DNA from: Anthopleura xanthogrammica
Lineage: Eukaryota; Cnidaria; Anthozoa; Actiniaria; Actiniidae
Assembly: GCA_964019055.1 (NCBI GenBank)
Contig: OZ025207.1
Span: 23,070,617 to 23,134,616 of the forward strand
Direction: 5' to 3'
DNA: 64,000 nt
Shown here: positions 24,101-36,321 of the stretch, in pieces
Position numbering within the stretch: the stretch's first letter is position 1
How the letters are laid out: every line of letters starts with the position of its first letter
Notes under the pieces: model-generated
Database searches by the model: none
What the model saw: the letters and a program-made list of their open reading frames with translations, nothing else
What the model was told of the DNA's origin: nothing
Program-made: the position numbers and the translations under genes

Positions 24101-27100
24101 AATATATTTTACCCTAACTTGTGAAACGCCTGAATGTTTCGAATCGTGATATTTTTCTCTGCTAAAGGCTCAAACATAAACTAAAAGAAATAAACAAACA
24201 AGCAAAATATACAGGAAAGAAGGAAGGAAAGAAAAAAAGAAAGAGGAATAAAGAAAAGGAAGGAAACTGAATATAGAAACTCTTAAAGTGTATATGACAG
24301 GGAAATTTCTTGGTCCTTTCTAAAAGGTTTCATAAGTGCTGAATACGATTCCAATATCAAAATCATGATTAAAAGAACCAAGAACCATTTTTGAATGGTG
24401 GTATAGAGCAAATGTTTCGAGGCATATAGTACGATTTCAAAACAAGAATAGCGCTTACAAATAGTTTTTCATTAATCATGCTATATGCCTTGAAAAATGC
24501 CCTCATTGCACGACCAAATGACCATGTGACTAGGCCTCGTGGTAACGTCGTTTTGTTTGCAACCCTTGCCCTGTACCACCACTCAAAAATGGTTCTTGGT
24601 ACTGTTAATCGTTATCATACTTCTAAAAACGACCAAAAAACTTTAATCAGTGTCATAATTATGCACTCCAAAAACGCAAACCGATTTGTGTTTAATTCCA
24701 TCTTTTGTTTGGTTTAGATGTTTCTCCAGGCCATCAAGTGTTATCAGGTCTAACCAGTCAATCTTCTTCAGACGTCAAGCGACTGTGTCTGATATCCAGC
24801 GAAGAACCCAATGACGTCAGTGTGTTCTTGTTTCGTCAGCCAAACTCTTTGAATGGAAAATTGTACGGATACTTACAGGCTATGACAAGAGGGAAGAAAA
24901 TTATAGATTATGAAACTGGTAATTCCTTCTTGATAATTAACTTATTACATGAAGTTTTCACAATACTTTAATTCCACTATTTCATTCATTAAACTATTCA
25001 TAATTTGTTTCCAAGCACCAACATTACTTGGAAACGAAATACGCCGAAAAATAATTAGATCATAAAACTGGTCGTTATTCCATGCGCGCGCTAATGATGT
25101 CAGGATACCGGACCGCGGACAGATATGGAGGAAATACTGCCTGATCCAACAACGCACAATTTTTAGGATACCGGACAAAAAATAACATATTTTTGCAAAA
25201 AGAGACAAAAGAAATAGATTCAGCTTTTTATTTTTCTCCCTCAGATTCCAAGCTTCATGTTCAAGATTTAAGTGACAGCTTTTGTAATGCTGAAATGGAG
25301 TTGTCTAGTTTATACACAAAACAAGTGATCAGCCAAATCGGTAAGGAGACATTTAGTACTGAAATAAATAGATGGTGGAATATACCATGAAAATCCCCGC
25401 CGGTTAAAGACCCTGGGCTTATCATAAGCTGTTCCAATTTGAGTAAAAAACTGGGTCGATTTGGCATTGCAGTGCATTGTGGGACTGTTTTAGGGGATGA
25501 AAAAGACGCCATCTTGGAAATATGTCCTCTGAAACTGTCCCACAATGCACTGCAATGCCAACTGAACCCAGGGGCTTATACCGGAAGGAAAAAGAGACTA
25601 ACTTTAGTTTTTATCATTTTTTTCAGAAAAAATAAAAGATTCAGAAAACGGAATTTCTAGTCAAGAACTACAACAAATCTTATCTTTATCAGCATCTGAC
25701 ATTTCGTTACCTCAGAGGTGAGTATTTTATTCTAGATGTCATTTATGGATTCAGGGGGACCGTGGAGCATAGTTTTGAGTTGGGGGGGGGGGGTCCGGGA
25801 GATGACTCCACCCTCTGAAAATGTGGAAATTGAGGCTCTTAGAAATGTGATCATCCAGTGTTGTGGGTTTTGAGGGGCAATTGCAACATGTTTACTCATA
25901 CTGCGTTATATTAAAGTCATGTAAGTCATGTCAAAGATTTAGAAAACTCATAACAGAAAATCATTTTTTGCTAAAAACGTGGAGGGCCTGGGAGCATTCG
26001 ATTGGCGAGGTAGATCCGTCCGATATTAGATGGTCTCCCAGCCCAGGACTGTGTAATCTTTATTTTATCCCTCACACCTTAAGTGTTCTATTTTAAGGTA
26101 TTTTAGAACTAAAGGAGATGACACGAAATGTGGACAATATTTCCCTTCACAGACAGTTCCCTGCACCATCTTGAAAGGTAGCCGTGCCTTTGCATCGAAG
26201 GGAGACATGAGGCGACCTTACGAGAGCTTTTAACATGTACACCTTGGACATTTATGTCTCTATGATTGCAAGTTCACCTCATGTCTCACTTTGATGCAAA
26301 GGCACGGCTACCTTTCAAGATGGCGCAGGAACTGTCTGAAGGGGAATATTGTCTGAGATCATGGGATGTGATGATCACATTGTCATGGAAACACCTTGAT
26401 TGACGTCCACCAAAAATCACTTTGTCGCGATGACTATTCGTGTCGGTATTCATTACTATGCCTTTTTACGTTGCTCACTTACAGGAAAAGTTTACATCGC
26501 ACAAAGAAGGTAGACATCGACTTATCATCGAGCATCGAGCACAACTTGCAGTCAGGTCAGCAATTCACTCTGTTACGTCATGGCGATGGTATTTAACAAA
26601 CGATTTTTCATTAGCTTCCTTTGTCAATACCACCAACATGGCTTCCATTTCGTCGTTTCTTTACTTCCTTGCAAAGCATTACTGCGGTTCTCAATATTCT
26701 GCGAACTCGGGAGTTGCGAATTTCCCGTTGGAATTTGGTTTTTCACTGCCGCCAGTCAAAAATATAAAAGGTACCGACTGATTAGTTTTGATTGACGGCA
26801 GCGAAAAACCAATTTCACAAAAAGCCATTGAAATGTCTGAGTTCGAGTTCACTCTGCTGATCTCATTATGCAAGAAAACAACGAATAAAAAAAAAAACGC
26901 GGAACCAAAAGAAAAACCCGTCTGCTAGTGTTAAAAATTTCTAAGGATCTTTCACTTTAACCGACTGTAGTCTCAATGTTGGACCTTGAGTACCAAAATG
27001 CAGACCTTAAGGGCCTGTGAGGGGATGCGGACTCACCCCGTGCACCCCCCCCCCCCCCCCCCAACTAGGTACGGGCCTGAAAAAGGCCTTTTTGAGTTAA

Positions 27101-28398
27101 TCCCAATATTGAAATCCCGTTCATCCTTTGCAGACTTGAATGTTCCACCCAGTAAATGGCCTGAAAGATTGTGGTTGATGCAGAATGACCCAACAGAATT
27201 GTAAGTTTTCACTTTGTTCAATTCTCCGCGTTGCAATTATTACAGACCTCGCGTTTGTTTTGCCCATTTCAGACCACGTGTCATTCCTTTGAGAAAAGGA
27301 TTGGATTAGATTGGTGTTTCTGTTGTCTAGCAAACTCTAGAAGACATGAGGACATTTTTTCTTTAATTTTGTTTCAGTCAATTATTTTAGACATTTTCAC
27401 AGCAGACCAACTTGTTCATTGATATCATGATATATGTTTGTATGTCAGGGCTGCAAGAGAAGCGAAGAAAAAAGCACCAATACCAATAGAAGAAGGTATC
27501 ACTGAACGTCAATTCTATTAGCCATTCCAAGATTGAGAAAAAGACTGGGTCGATTTGGATTACAGTGCCTTGTGGGACTATTTAGGGGACATATTTCAGT
27601 CCAAGATGGCGTCTATTTCGTCCCCTAATACAGTCCCACAATGCACTGCAATGCCAAATCGACCCAGTCTTTTCTTCAAATATGACTTCGACGCAATCTC
27701 GAACCCAGAGTCTTCCGGCTTTTTGGTAATTGAGCTGCCACCGGTAGGCGCTGGAGGACTCTGTGTACGAAATTGACTTCGACGGGGAAGGTTGGCAAGC
27801 GCGCGCGGCATTTTGGCGCGAAAGCTCCAGTCAAATCCAAAGGAACCCCATCAGTTCAAGCTAAAATGCGCGCGTGCCATTTTTAATAGTCGCTCAGAGC
27901 TTTAACAAATTTCCAATGGTTTAGCGTGCTATGTCCTCTTATTTACCACGATATGACGTCAAAAGTTGGTCAAAATGTTACGTACCCACCAGGCGTAGCC
28001 AATACTCCTAGATGTTGTTTTTATATTCTTTTTTTTTTTTTGTCGCGCCCGCGTTATTCTTTACTAACAACATATGGTTTTGACACTTTTTTATCCAGTT
28101 TTATCCATGGATGTGAAGGATATTTTGAAGCGATTTCATTCTGACGGTAAACCAGTCAGAGAAAACCTGTCACCTCTACGATCCGCTGTGAGTACTGAGA
28201 ATGACATTTTTTAGTTTTTATTTCTCATCCCAAGGCAATAAAGGAAAACACGCGGGAATAGTATTCTTTAGTATTTTATATTTTATATTATTTCTTATTA
28301 CTGTATATACATATTTTCTGTTCTATAATATATTTACTAGTTATTTATTTATTTTAGATAAGTGTTCCCATTTAGTTTGTATACTTTCTTGAATAAAG

Positions 28399-28452
<54 letters not shown>

Positions 28453-31400
28453 TAGTTTGGGCCTAACAATTTCCCATTTCAGACCACGTGTCATTCTTTT
28501 GAGAATAAGATTCTTTGTTTTAGTTGTATCCATATTCATGTGTCTTCTCATGTGCAACCGTTAAACAAAGAAATTATACTCTAGGGAATGACACGTGGTC
28601 TGCCGGGTCTATTCGGACATGCCTATTAATCTTTTTTTTTAATTTCAGTATAAAACCGAGGCTGCAAGTCATATCCTAATCAACACGACTGAAGGTTAGT
28701 TACAGACATATTCATTATTGAACTTTTATTTTCGTGGTAAAAAGCGACGTCGCACAATCCCAAACGAGAAGAGCACGGTGCTTGTCTTTTCTCGATTTTA
28801 TTGGGTCATTTGCACTAAGTCCCAGTTCAAACGTCGATCTTCACATGAGCCGAACGCATTGAAAACAATGGATAATAAGGCGGTCTTCTTTGATGTCATA
28901 AGGTTCAGCTGATGTGAAGTTAGGCCCAAGTCAAACGTCGATCTTCTCATGAACCGAACGCATTGAAAACAATGGATAATAAGGCGTCTTCTTTGATGTC
29001 ATTAAGTTCGTCTCATGAGAAGATCAACGTTTAACCTGGGCCTAAGGAGATCCATTGTAAATGTATAATATTACATTCCTAGAAAGCATACGACAAGCTG
29101 GTTATCCTGAAGCGCTGACGAAAAAATTCCATGGAGTTGAGTAAGTGGCAGAAATATATATTTCGCTCTGAAAAATCTTGTCCTTCAATAGACCCCTTTC
29201 ACGTGGCGTCATAGCAGCTCAATGTGGAGGACAAGGGGTCTAATTTCACGTTCCCATAATACTTTGCATTTTTGGGGGGCAACAATAGCAAAAATTATTT
29301 GAAAATTCAAAACTTTTCGTGCAGATGCTGAGTATATTTGCTATAATCATTGAAAAATCCAGTATCAGTTGAATCAGAGTTAATTCCACACACATGGAAG
29401 AATTAAACGTTTCGTGTTACAGACAATGTATGGACTTACCAAGAAATGTCATGACTTTTACTCATAAACCTGTTCAAATTTCTTTCTTCCTGGTTTTTGT
29501 GAATTCTGATAGAATCTATCATAGATGCATAAGTGTTTTTAGATGTTTTTTCTTCAATTCTTATTAATCTTCATGGTAATCTTCATGGTTTTGTCTCGTT
29601 GTTGCCCCCCAAAAATGCAAAGCATTATGGGAATGTGAAAGTGATGAATAGATACTGGACTGACTATCGTCTATTCGACATTTTCCATACATCGGTGCAC
29701 GGGTCACAGCATCCAAGCAAGGCTGCAAGATAGGTTCAAAGGATTATTCAAATTTGAACCTTGAGACCTCGACTGAATACTTTGTAAATTAATCAGTCAG
29801 TCATTCAACCACTTGGCCAGTCAGTCCGTCAGTCGGTCGGTCAGTCGGTCAGTCGGTTAGTCAGTAGGTCAGCCATTCAACCACTTGGTCTGTCAGTCGG
29901 TCGGTCGGTCAGTCGGTTAGGTCAGTCTATTGAGCAGATTATTTTGTTTTTGTTTTCGTAGTTTTGGTAGAAGTAGTCATACACCTTATTAACATCTTGC
30001 CTCGCTTTTATGTTTATCCACACTAGTATATGTTGTATGATGATGATAATATAGTATCCCTTGCGCTATCAGGTATTGCTTGGATTCTCGTGACGCTTTA
30101 TCCAAAGACATACAAATAGCTGGTACCCAGACCTCTATTGTAAAACAAGAGACGCTGTCATCGTACGCCGCGCTGAACTCCAAGAGACTGGAGACAATAC
30201 CTAGGAATGTCCAAAGAGTTACTCGATCAAGAGATAAGAATCGATCAGTAGAAACTACAGCTGATGTTAAGATCAACAACCCACAAAAAAGGTGAATGAT
30301 TTATGTTCCTTGTAATTACTGAAAATACTGGAAATGCATAGCGAATAGACCCCTTGCAACACTTCGGATGCAGCTCAATTTGGAGGACAAAACAATAGGT
30401 TCCAATTCTCAGGAGATTTAATTTCTTTTGTTTTGCTCTCCAAAATGAGCTGCATACCGACGTGCTGCATGCAAGGGGTCTATATAAGACACAGGTAGCC
30501 CATGCATCTAGGTAAGGAACCACGAACGCTAAGTAGTTTAATCTTCTTGCACACGGAATACCTGGAAGGCTTAGATAACCCTTGCATCTGGGATAGGGAA
30601 CCCGATAGCAACATGCTAATTTTGTCCTATCTGCTTAGTATTGCCCTCTGTAAGTACGTTGATCTAATAGACACAGGTAACCCACGCATCCGGGTAGGCG
30701 AGAGTTCTCTTGATACGCTGATAACCCAAAAAAATCAGAAATGGAACTTTTTTCGAAGTCGCCGTGTTTCTCTGATCACATGCATACTTCTTTACTCAAG
30801 GTTAGCTTCATTTAAGTGTCAAACAACAACACAAACACTTTCAAACAAATTCCATGGACCTTCACTGGAACACTTGAATATTCTACACAAATCGAGGCTA
30901 ACCCTGAGCAACAGAGAACTCGAAACTGGAGTATTGTTGCGTTTTGAAAAGAAGCTTTAAAAGTTTAACGAATGTTAACGTTTTGTTTTGTTTTGTTTTT
31001 TTTTGTTTTGTTTTGAAGGCCAAAGAAAAGAACGTCACCACCGGCAAAACAAGGCACAAAACGGCATTCAACAAAACGGAAAAGATCTGAATCACCAAAA
31101 CAAGGTACAAATACTTTGTCAAAAAAGGGAAAAAATTGAAAAGAAAGAAGGAAAGAAAGAAAGAAAAAAAGAAAGAAAGCAAGAAAGAACGAAAAAACTT
31201 TTATGACTAGCGACAAGTTTATTGGAAGATGGAAGACAAATGGAATGAAAAATAGATAAAAACGAAAAGAAGAAAAAAGGGTGAAATTTATTTTATTTTA
31301 AAGGAATTTTATGATCTGCCATACATTCTCTATATATAGCTATTCAGAACCATAGCTTGGGCTACCTGTGGTTCAATTTTATTTTATTTCCCCACTCAAG

Positions 31401-34400
31401 GTTCTATAGAAGAAAAAGACGGTCCTTCAAAAACGAAGGAGTCCAGAAGTCAACGACATAAGCGAGTAAGTACAACAAGCTCACGTACTATTATATTTTC
31501 GCATGCTTGACCTGTATAAACTGGTATAAACCTGTTGTTAAACGCGGAAATACGTAATGAACAGAAGCAAAAGAATGGTTGAAAGAAATGAAGACTTGAT
31601 GGAGGGACAAATGGGTGAAGAAATGGAGGGAGGGTGGAAGGGATGTATGAATGGATTAAAAATTCATTAAGCTCACAGCATAGGACACTCACTCCAATTA
31701 CTGTTAAGCTCAGGATCGAATTGGGATTTGGAAATTATTTGAAATTTGGAGGGAGAAAAACCCTCGAAGCACAGGAGGAGAACCAACCAACATAACCAAC
31801 ACCAGAAATAACACTCATACGAAAACTTACACCAATCGAAATTGAGGAACCCAGACAACTAGCTATAGTTCGAGTCTGGGGTTTTGGCTTCGTAAATTAA
31901 ATTTTCAACGGTCTTAGTTAGTAAATTTCTTATCTACGGCAGCCAAAACACAGACGTCTTGGGCTGTGTTTGTCACGCAGTTATATGCACACTGATTAGT
32001 ATTATCTTTAAGCTACGCACACACTGTGCAACATTGCGCGCATTGTTGCAGGCAATCAATGTTGCGAGCCACGTCACACGACGCAAATATTTGTTGCACG
32101 CAATGTTGCTGAAGTAGAAAAAGGTCCTACTTCAGCAATGTTGCACCGTGAGTCTGCGCCTAGTTAAACGTTAATTTGTTTTTGCTGTATCAGCGTCTTC
32201 GTCTTGTCGTCGAGAAAACACTAGCCGACCGAGGGATTGACAAGAACAACGAGCTACATCCATCATGTACAGAGAGACTCTACAGTCTGATCAAAAGTTT
32301 TTTGAAGGTTAGATCTCAGCTACGATTGTATATAATAGATCAAAGTAAAGACCCCGTGCAGCACGTCAATATGCAGCTCAATTTGGAGGACAAAACAATA
32401 GGTTCCAATTCTCAGGGGATTGAAATTCTTTTGTTTTATCCTCCCAAATTGAGCTACTTTGACGTCACGTGAAAGGGGTCTATACTACTTATGGGTCCCT
32501 CGTGAAGACTTACACTTTGCCTTACGCTTTCCAAGCTCCACTGGTGGGTTTTTTAAGGAATCTCACTTGGTATCTCATTTCCTATTATCAGTGACCTAAA
32601 TCCCAGTTCACAGGGGTGGATCCAGAGGGGGTCACTAGTCACCCCCTTTTTGCACAAATGAAATAAAAATATGCTTTTAAATGCTTAAAATTTATCTAAA
32701 TAAACTTTCCCTCTGTTTACTTGAAGCTCTCCAAATGAATTTTCGTCAAATTGAGACTTGAGAATTGAGGTGTTGTTGACGTGAGGTACCCTGACCCTGT
32801 AACAGCCACCCCGTTTTAAAAATCCTTGATCTGCCTCTGGGTTCCATTGTATTAAATTCCATTTTTTTCAGCGAAGAATATTTGCAAATTTCATTTCCCC
32901 ATGTTACTGCTTCATGACCTTCTAAGGCAGCGTTCATAATGTAAAACAGAGGGGAAGGGGCAGGTGAATTTTTTAAACGATTCTGATAAAAAATTTTCAA
33001 CCCCCCCCCCCCCCCCATGTTCATGATAAAAAAATTTCAGATCCCCCCTAAACTTCACCTGCCCCACCCCCCTCTCTTACATCGTGAACGCAGCCTAAGA
33101 AACGTTTTATCGACTTTTGCAGGACTTGAAGTCTTCACATGGACTGAACGAAACGATGAAAGAACTCGCTCAAAGTAATGTAGACCAGGTAATTGACAAC
33201 CAATAGACCTTTTAAGTGTGACGTAACTCGTAAGAAAAACGACTTCCGGATCCAAAACGAAAAGGAGTTCTAGGAAGATTTTTCTTACTTTTTCTTCATG
33301 GCAGGATTTGTTGTCCAAAGTTCTAAATGTTTCAGGTGGAAGTTAAATCATTAAGTACGTTTTTCGTTTTATTTTAGCGGTATTTCTGAGCAGTTGGACC
33401 CGGAAATACGTCACAACTTAACAGCTCTATAGACCTTTTAACCTTTTTAGCTCTGTACACCTTTTCAGCTTGGGCTTGTTTTCCCATTTCAGACCACGTG
33501 TCATTCTCTTTAGAATAAGATTCTTTGTTTGAGTTGTATCCATATTCATGTGACTTCTCATGCACAACCATTAAACAAAGAAATGTTTTTCTAGGGAATG
33601 ACACGTGGACTGAAGTGAGAAATATTATGTCTAAGGGATGAAGTTGTCCTTTCAGCAATAGCAACATCAGAAATAAATTAATTAAATATGGTCAATACTG
33701 CTCCAATTAATCGCAGTAATATTGGCCGTATTTACTTAACTTATTTCTGATATTACGTCTAAGGGCGCTTTCCATTAGTCGAAACTGCCCGGCCAAGCCG
33801 GTCAATATAAAAGGGAGAAGGCCTTTTTTCAAGAGTTTTCCCTAATTTTTATACACATTCGATGAGAATAATGGATACAATTTAGGAATTGCATGATCTG
33901 GCTGCACAGTTCTGATGAATAACGGAATTCTCTTTATGAATGAACTAGTCTGGCCGTTCTTACTCATGGAAAGTGCCCTAAGCTAAAGAAATCTATTTAA
34001 TAAGCCAATTCACAGTTTAAGAATCGTTATCAGTGCGCATGCGATTTTATCCCGAATTTCTCACCTTCGTTTGTTTAATTAAAAACAAAAGAAGGTTTAA
34101 ACAAAAGAAGGTGAGAAATTCGGGATAAAATCGCATGCGCACTGAAAACTATTCTTAAACTGCGAACGGGTTTATACACAACCCACGGTACTAGTGGCGC
34201 GAACCAGATATATATCCTTGCAAATGTGTTTTAATACTCGCACTAAATTATTCCCAAACCCTAAATCTCGTAGAAATGTATGCTAACAAAGCGAGTTTTT
34301 AATCATCGAGTTTTTAAAGAATCTCTTGAACTGTTATGTTTGTTAAATTCCTGCGAGGATATTTGACTTTGCATAATAGAAATTAAATTCTCAGTCTACT

Positions 34401-35020
34401 TTCCCTTACGTTTTACATTTGTTTAGTTTGTTTAGTCTTGTTTTTGCGAGTACGGCGAACTTAGTATTATTTACTTTCCGTTGTTTGAGCTCCATTCAGC
34501 TCATTTGAATATTAGCAGAATTCATTAGCATGGAAAAGTGCGATATACGAATTCGCTCTAATAAGTATAAATATAGGCACAACACATGCACAGTTGCATA
34601 ATCGGTAAAGCTAACGGTCGCACGAGAAGGTGTACACCTCTATAAGGGAGGTAACGTCTTTGGCATATTATGGATGTCTGGACAGGGAAAGTTCTGATAT
34701 AACTTTCCATGGCGATTTCCCCACCCTCCCTCCCTTGTAGTTTGGCATTTCACTGAGGTAGCCTTGTGCTCCTCTTTTGCGGACTCGCATTTTCCAACTC
34801 CCTATTTGCGCAGCTGTGGAGCATTATTGCACATCAAATAGAATAGAATAGAATACTACTTAATGAGGCTGACTAAGACAGCATACACTATGTCAAGAAA
34901 ACTGCCGGGAAAAGTGCGTCAAAATTTAAAATAGTACTTAATATGCTTATATTTCTATTTTTTCGTCCTTACTTTTTTTAGGTGATAAATTTCGAAAAAA
35001 CGCGTCTGAAAGTGAAATGA
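18135..35020 (+). CDS. MTBP: MDM2-binding protein (MTBP), replication origin firing factor
   Basis: Twenty-seven exons: 18135-18189, 18306-18413, 18655-18737, 19309-19442, 19656-19765, 20170-20227, 20765-20854, 21210-21330, 22098-22183, 22931-23053, 23237-23306, 23940-24060, 24718-24918, 25245-25340, 25627-25717, 26485-26555, 27134-27200, 27449-27495, 28099-28187, 28649-28694, 29083-29140, 30073-30291, 31019-31104, 31401-31465, 32194-32307, 33123-33188, 34982-35020. They sum to 2514 bases with all phases matching: 837 residues (human MTBP about 900). Matches to vertebrate MTBP: start MNRYFLVLL, FLDDLHSSCSKGVGLL, WPERLWLMQNDP, VKDILKRFHSDG, FHGVEYCLDSRDAL, a basic Ser/Lys-rich stretch, and the C-terminal helix block DLKSSHGLNETMKELAQSN. 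In animals MTBP binds Treslin/TICRR and is needed for CDK-dependent origin firing. An acidic DDDDNDDD run lies in exon 5. Introns hold many MITEs and a minisatellite. Confidence 0.95.
18775..18960 (+). mobile_element. Degenerate tRNA-derived SINE
   Basis: It keeps a perfect B box GGTTCGATTCC and TTTCTCCCTTGATT downstream, matching the SINE at 10901. The A-box region (GGGGTAGTAGTAGCC) is worn. Confidence 0.6.
18964..19160. mobile_element. CCCTTCACAG MITE family, copy 1 (worn)
   Basis: Contains TTGAAAGGTAGCTGTTCCTT and its reverse complement AAGGAACAGCTACCTTTCAA near the far end, with GCATCGAAGCGAGATGA inside. Other copies are at 26142-26345 and 63086-63290. Confidence 0.65.
19483..19530. repeat. 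(TTCC)n microsatellite
   Basis: A pure CTTCC/TTCC run 40 bases after the donor of the MTBP exon ending at 19442, passing into a pyrimidine-rich tract. Confidence 0.85.
20577..20719. mobile_element. Hairpin MITE, CATTTTCCATACATCGGTTC family
   Basis: CATTTTCCAAACATCGGTTC at 20577 and GAACCGATGTATGGAAAATG ending 20719 are terminal inverted repeats; GGTTCAAATTTGAATAATCC-type sequence lies inside. Worn relatives lie at about 13135-13260, 20370-20420 and 29677-29795. Confidence 0.7.
21829..22004. mobile_element. TATAGACCCCTT MITE family, copy 2
   Basis: Shares GGAATGCAGCTCAATTTGGA and TTTTGTCCTCCAAATTGA with the other copies. The ends read TATAAACCCCTT and GAGGTCTATA. It lies in an MTBP intron. 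Confidence 0.7.
22323..22704. mobile_element. Foldback MITE with GGGGACTCCGGGGGTAAAG ends
   Basis: GGGGACTCCGGGGGTAAAGT at the left and ACTTTACCCCCGGAGTCCCC at the right are perfect inverted repeats continuing through ATCGGGTATGCTC. Internally it holds repeated AAGATACC/GAGATACC words on both strands. It ends in a poly-C tract. Confidence 0.8.
23329..23735. repeat. Minisatellite of composite ~18/19-bp units in an MTBP intron
   Basis: Alternating GGGACACCCTTGGACAAAC and GGGACACTCTGGGACAACT units start about 22 bases after the splice donor at 23307 and decay toward 23735. The array has no stops in several frames on both strands, which creates long but meaningless ORFs. Confidence 0.95.
25451..25571. 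mobile_element. Hairpin MITE, CTGGGTCGATTTGGCATTG family, copy 1
   Basis: CTGGGTCGATTTGGCATTGC followed by AGTGCATTGTGGGAC pairs with GTCCCACAATGCACTGCAAT further right. Copy 2 lies at 27543-27672. Confidence 0.75.
26142..26345. mobile_element. CCCTTCACAG MITE family, copy 2
   Basis: CCCTTCACAGACAGTTCCCT with ATCTTGAAAGGTAGCCGTGC is mirrored at the far end by GCACGGCTACCTTTCAAGAT and the closing CTGTCTGAAGGGG. It is the best preserved of the three copies. Confidence 0.8.
27543..27672. mobile_element. Hairpin MITE, CTGGGTCGATTTGGCATTG family, copy 2
   Basis: AGACTGGGTCGATTTGG at the left and CCAAATCGACCCAGTCT at the right are perfect inverted repeats; the interior contains AAGATGGCGTCTATTTCGTC as in copy 1. 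Confidence 0.75.
28400..28452. repeat. (TTGA)n microsatellite
   Basis: About 13 perfect TTGA units in an MTBP intron, directly before a MITE. Confidence 0.9.
28480..28602. mobile_element. CAGACCACGTGTCATTC MITE, copy 1
   Basis: Perfect 17-bp terminal inverted repeats CAGACCACGTGTCATTC and GAATGACACGTGGTCTG. The core has AGTTGTATCCATATTCATGT. A second copy lies at 33490-33612, a left-end fragment at about 27271-27300, and a worn copy at 11158. Confidence 0.85.
28808..29044. repeat. Tandem pair of ~107-bp units inside a foldback
   Basis: TCAAACGTCGATCTTC...GAACGCATTGAAAACAATGG occurs twice in direct orientation, and the end TGAGAAGATCAACGTTTAAC is an imperfect reverse complement of the unit start. 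Confidence 0.65.
29810..29930. repeat. GTCA/GTCG tetranucleotide tract
   Basis: Degenerate CAGTCGGTCGGTCAGT repeats in two blocks separated by CATTCAACCACTTGG. It lies in the MTBP intron before exon 22. Confidence 0.8.
30345..30485. mobile_element. TATAGACCCCTT MITE family, copy 3
   Basis: AATAGACCCCTTGCA at the left and TGCAAGGGGTCTATAT at the right, with GCAGCTCAATTTGGAGGACA inside. It lies in an MTBP intron. Confidence 0.75.
30790..30910. mobile_element. ACTCAGGGTTAGCCTC MITE family, copy 1
   Basis: Left end TTTACTCAAGGTTAGCTTC and right end GAGGCTAACCCTGAGCAA are inverted repeats; the core has TTCCATGGACCTTCACTGGA. Related copies are at about 39953-40097, 45365-45500 and 58935-59097. 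Confidence 0.7.
32347..32484. mobile_element. TATAGACCCCTT MITE family, copy 4
   Basis: AAGACCCCGTGCAGCACGTC at the left and GTGAAAGGGGTCTATA at the right, with the shared GGACAAAACAATAGGTTCCA core. It starts 40 bases after the MTBP exon that ends at 32307. Confidence 0.75.
33490..33612. mobile_element. CAGACCACGTGTCATTC MITE, copy 2
   Basis: Same ends as the copy at 28480 with one change in the right arm (GTGGACTG for GTGGTCTG). It lies in the last MTBP intron. Confidence 0.8.
34001..34174. mobile_element. Palindromic foldback MITE, copy 1
   Basis: TCAGTGCGCATGCGATTTTA at the left is mirrored by TAAAATCGCATGCGCACTGA at the right, around a centre with AAACAAAAGAAGG on both arms. Copy 2 lies at 49505-49679. 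It lies in the last MTBP intron. Confidence 0.85.
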
Positions 35021-36054
35021 CAAGAGAAGGATTGACAGACAGACAGATACACAGAAGGAGTAAAGCAAGCTATAGATACGCTATACGACAGGACGTTCGG
35101 AAATCTTTTTACCAAACAGATCGAACCCTGAAACAACCTCTGGGCTGATCAGGGCACGACTAACTCTGATGGAATGAGAACAAGCTTGTCATTTCAATTC
35201 GATATGTAAGTTGGCCCTGCCCTGAGACAAATCCCGAGAAATTCCACATTCTCTTAGTTATTTTCTTATCATCTTAAAGATGTGAATTAGTTATTTGATA
35301 TTCTGTATTCTACTCCTTATTGAGTTGTAAATAATTAAGAGTATTTGCTTAATGGTCCGAGAAAAAACCTTGGAGAACTCCACATGCTTCTTGTGAACCT
35401 TTTTTTCTTATCCAAACGAAGTAATATTTTAAAAACGTTCAAATTGAAAGTTTAATACATCAAATTCTACTCCTTAATAAATTGTAAATAGTTTAGTGTA
35501 TTAACTCTAGGGTCCCAGTGACAAACCATGAGGAACTCCACATTCTTCTTGTGGACCTCTTTTTTATAATCTAAAAGATGAGTTATATTCAAAAAGATTT
35601 CAAGGAAGAAAGAAGGAAGCAAGGATAAAGACAGAAAAAGAAAGAAAGAGAGAAAGGAAAGAAAGAAAAAATAAAAAAGACGAGAAAAGAATGGAAAACG
35701 GGCAATATGAGAATTGAAATAAGATCTAGAAAATGAGAGAATGTTCTGAAAGACCGGTGAAGAAATATCAAATATTCTTCATGTTATTAGCCCTTGAATA
35801 CACCAGACTAGACCAAACATTTAGCTCAAACAAATGATAAAAGCTAAGAAGCTTGATTAAAGTTTGAATTAATGAGGCTATCAGAACTGAAAGGTTTTAG
35901 AATTCACACCATTAAACCATACTTGAAGAGCAAAACAAAGTCTTAATATCGAAAGTAAAAGTGTTGCACGTAAGCAAACATGTTTAATCATTTTCAGTGC
36001 CAAATCGAGAAAAGATATATTTCAATATTTTGGAATTATTTATAAGACGATGTC

Positions 36055-36089
<35 letters not shown>

Positions 36090-36221
36090 AAAAGCGACCA
36101 AAGAAAAAATAAATAGGGAAGAAAGAACGAAAAAAAAGATAGCGATGCAAAATACAAAATAAGCTTTACACATGGCAGCTGGTGGTATCCGACTAAGAGA
36201 GAAAGAGGCCTCATTGTCTTT
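35021..36221. other. Intergenic region
   Basis: It holds one stray 57-bp minisatellite-type unit (35118-35172), a GAAA-rich purine tract (about 35600-35690) and a poly-T run (36057-36086). No gene is recognised. Confidence 0.6.
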
Positions 36222-36321
36222 GAAGTAAATGAGTTATATATCGATCGGAAATTATGTGTTAGCAGTTAAAGCCCCTATTTCTCTCATTTGACGACACAAC
36301 GAACTACAAGTTGCAAGAACA

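Noticed and set aside
26396..26795. ORFs of 66-113 residues around the MTBP exon at 26485
   Set aside because: Only the short frame between the splice sites at 26485 and 26555 fits MTBP phase; the longer frames run into intron.
30502..30960. 152-residue plus-strand ORF
   Set aside because: It overlaps a MITE of the ACTCAGGGTTAGCCTC family and intronic sequence of MTBP; composition is not domain-like.
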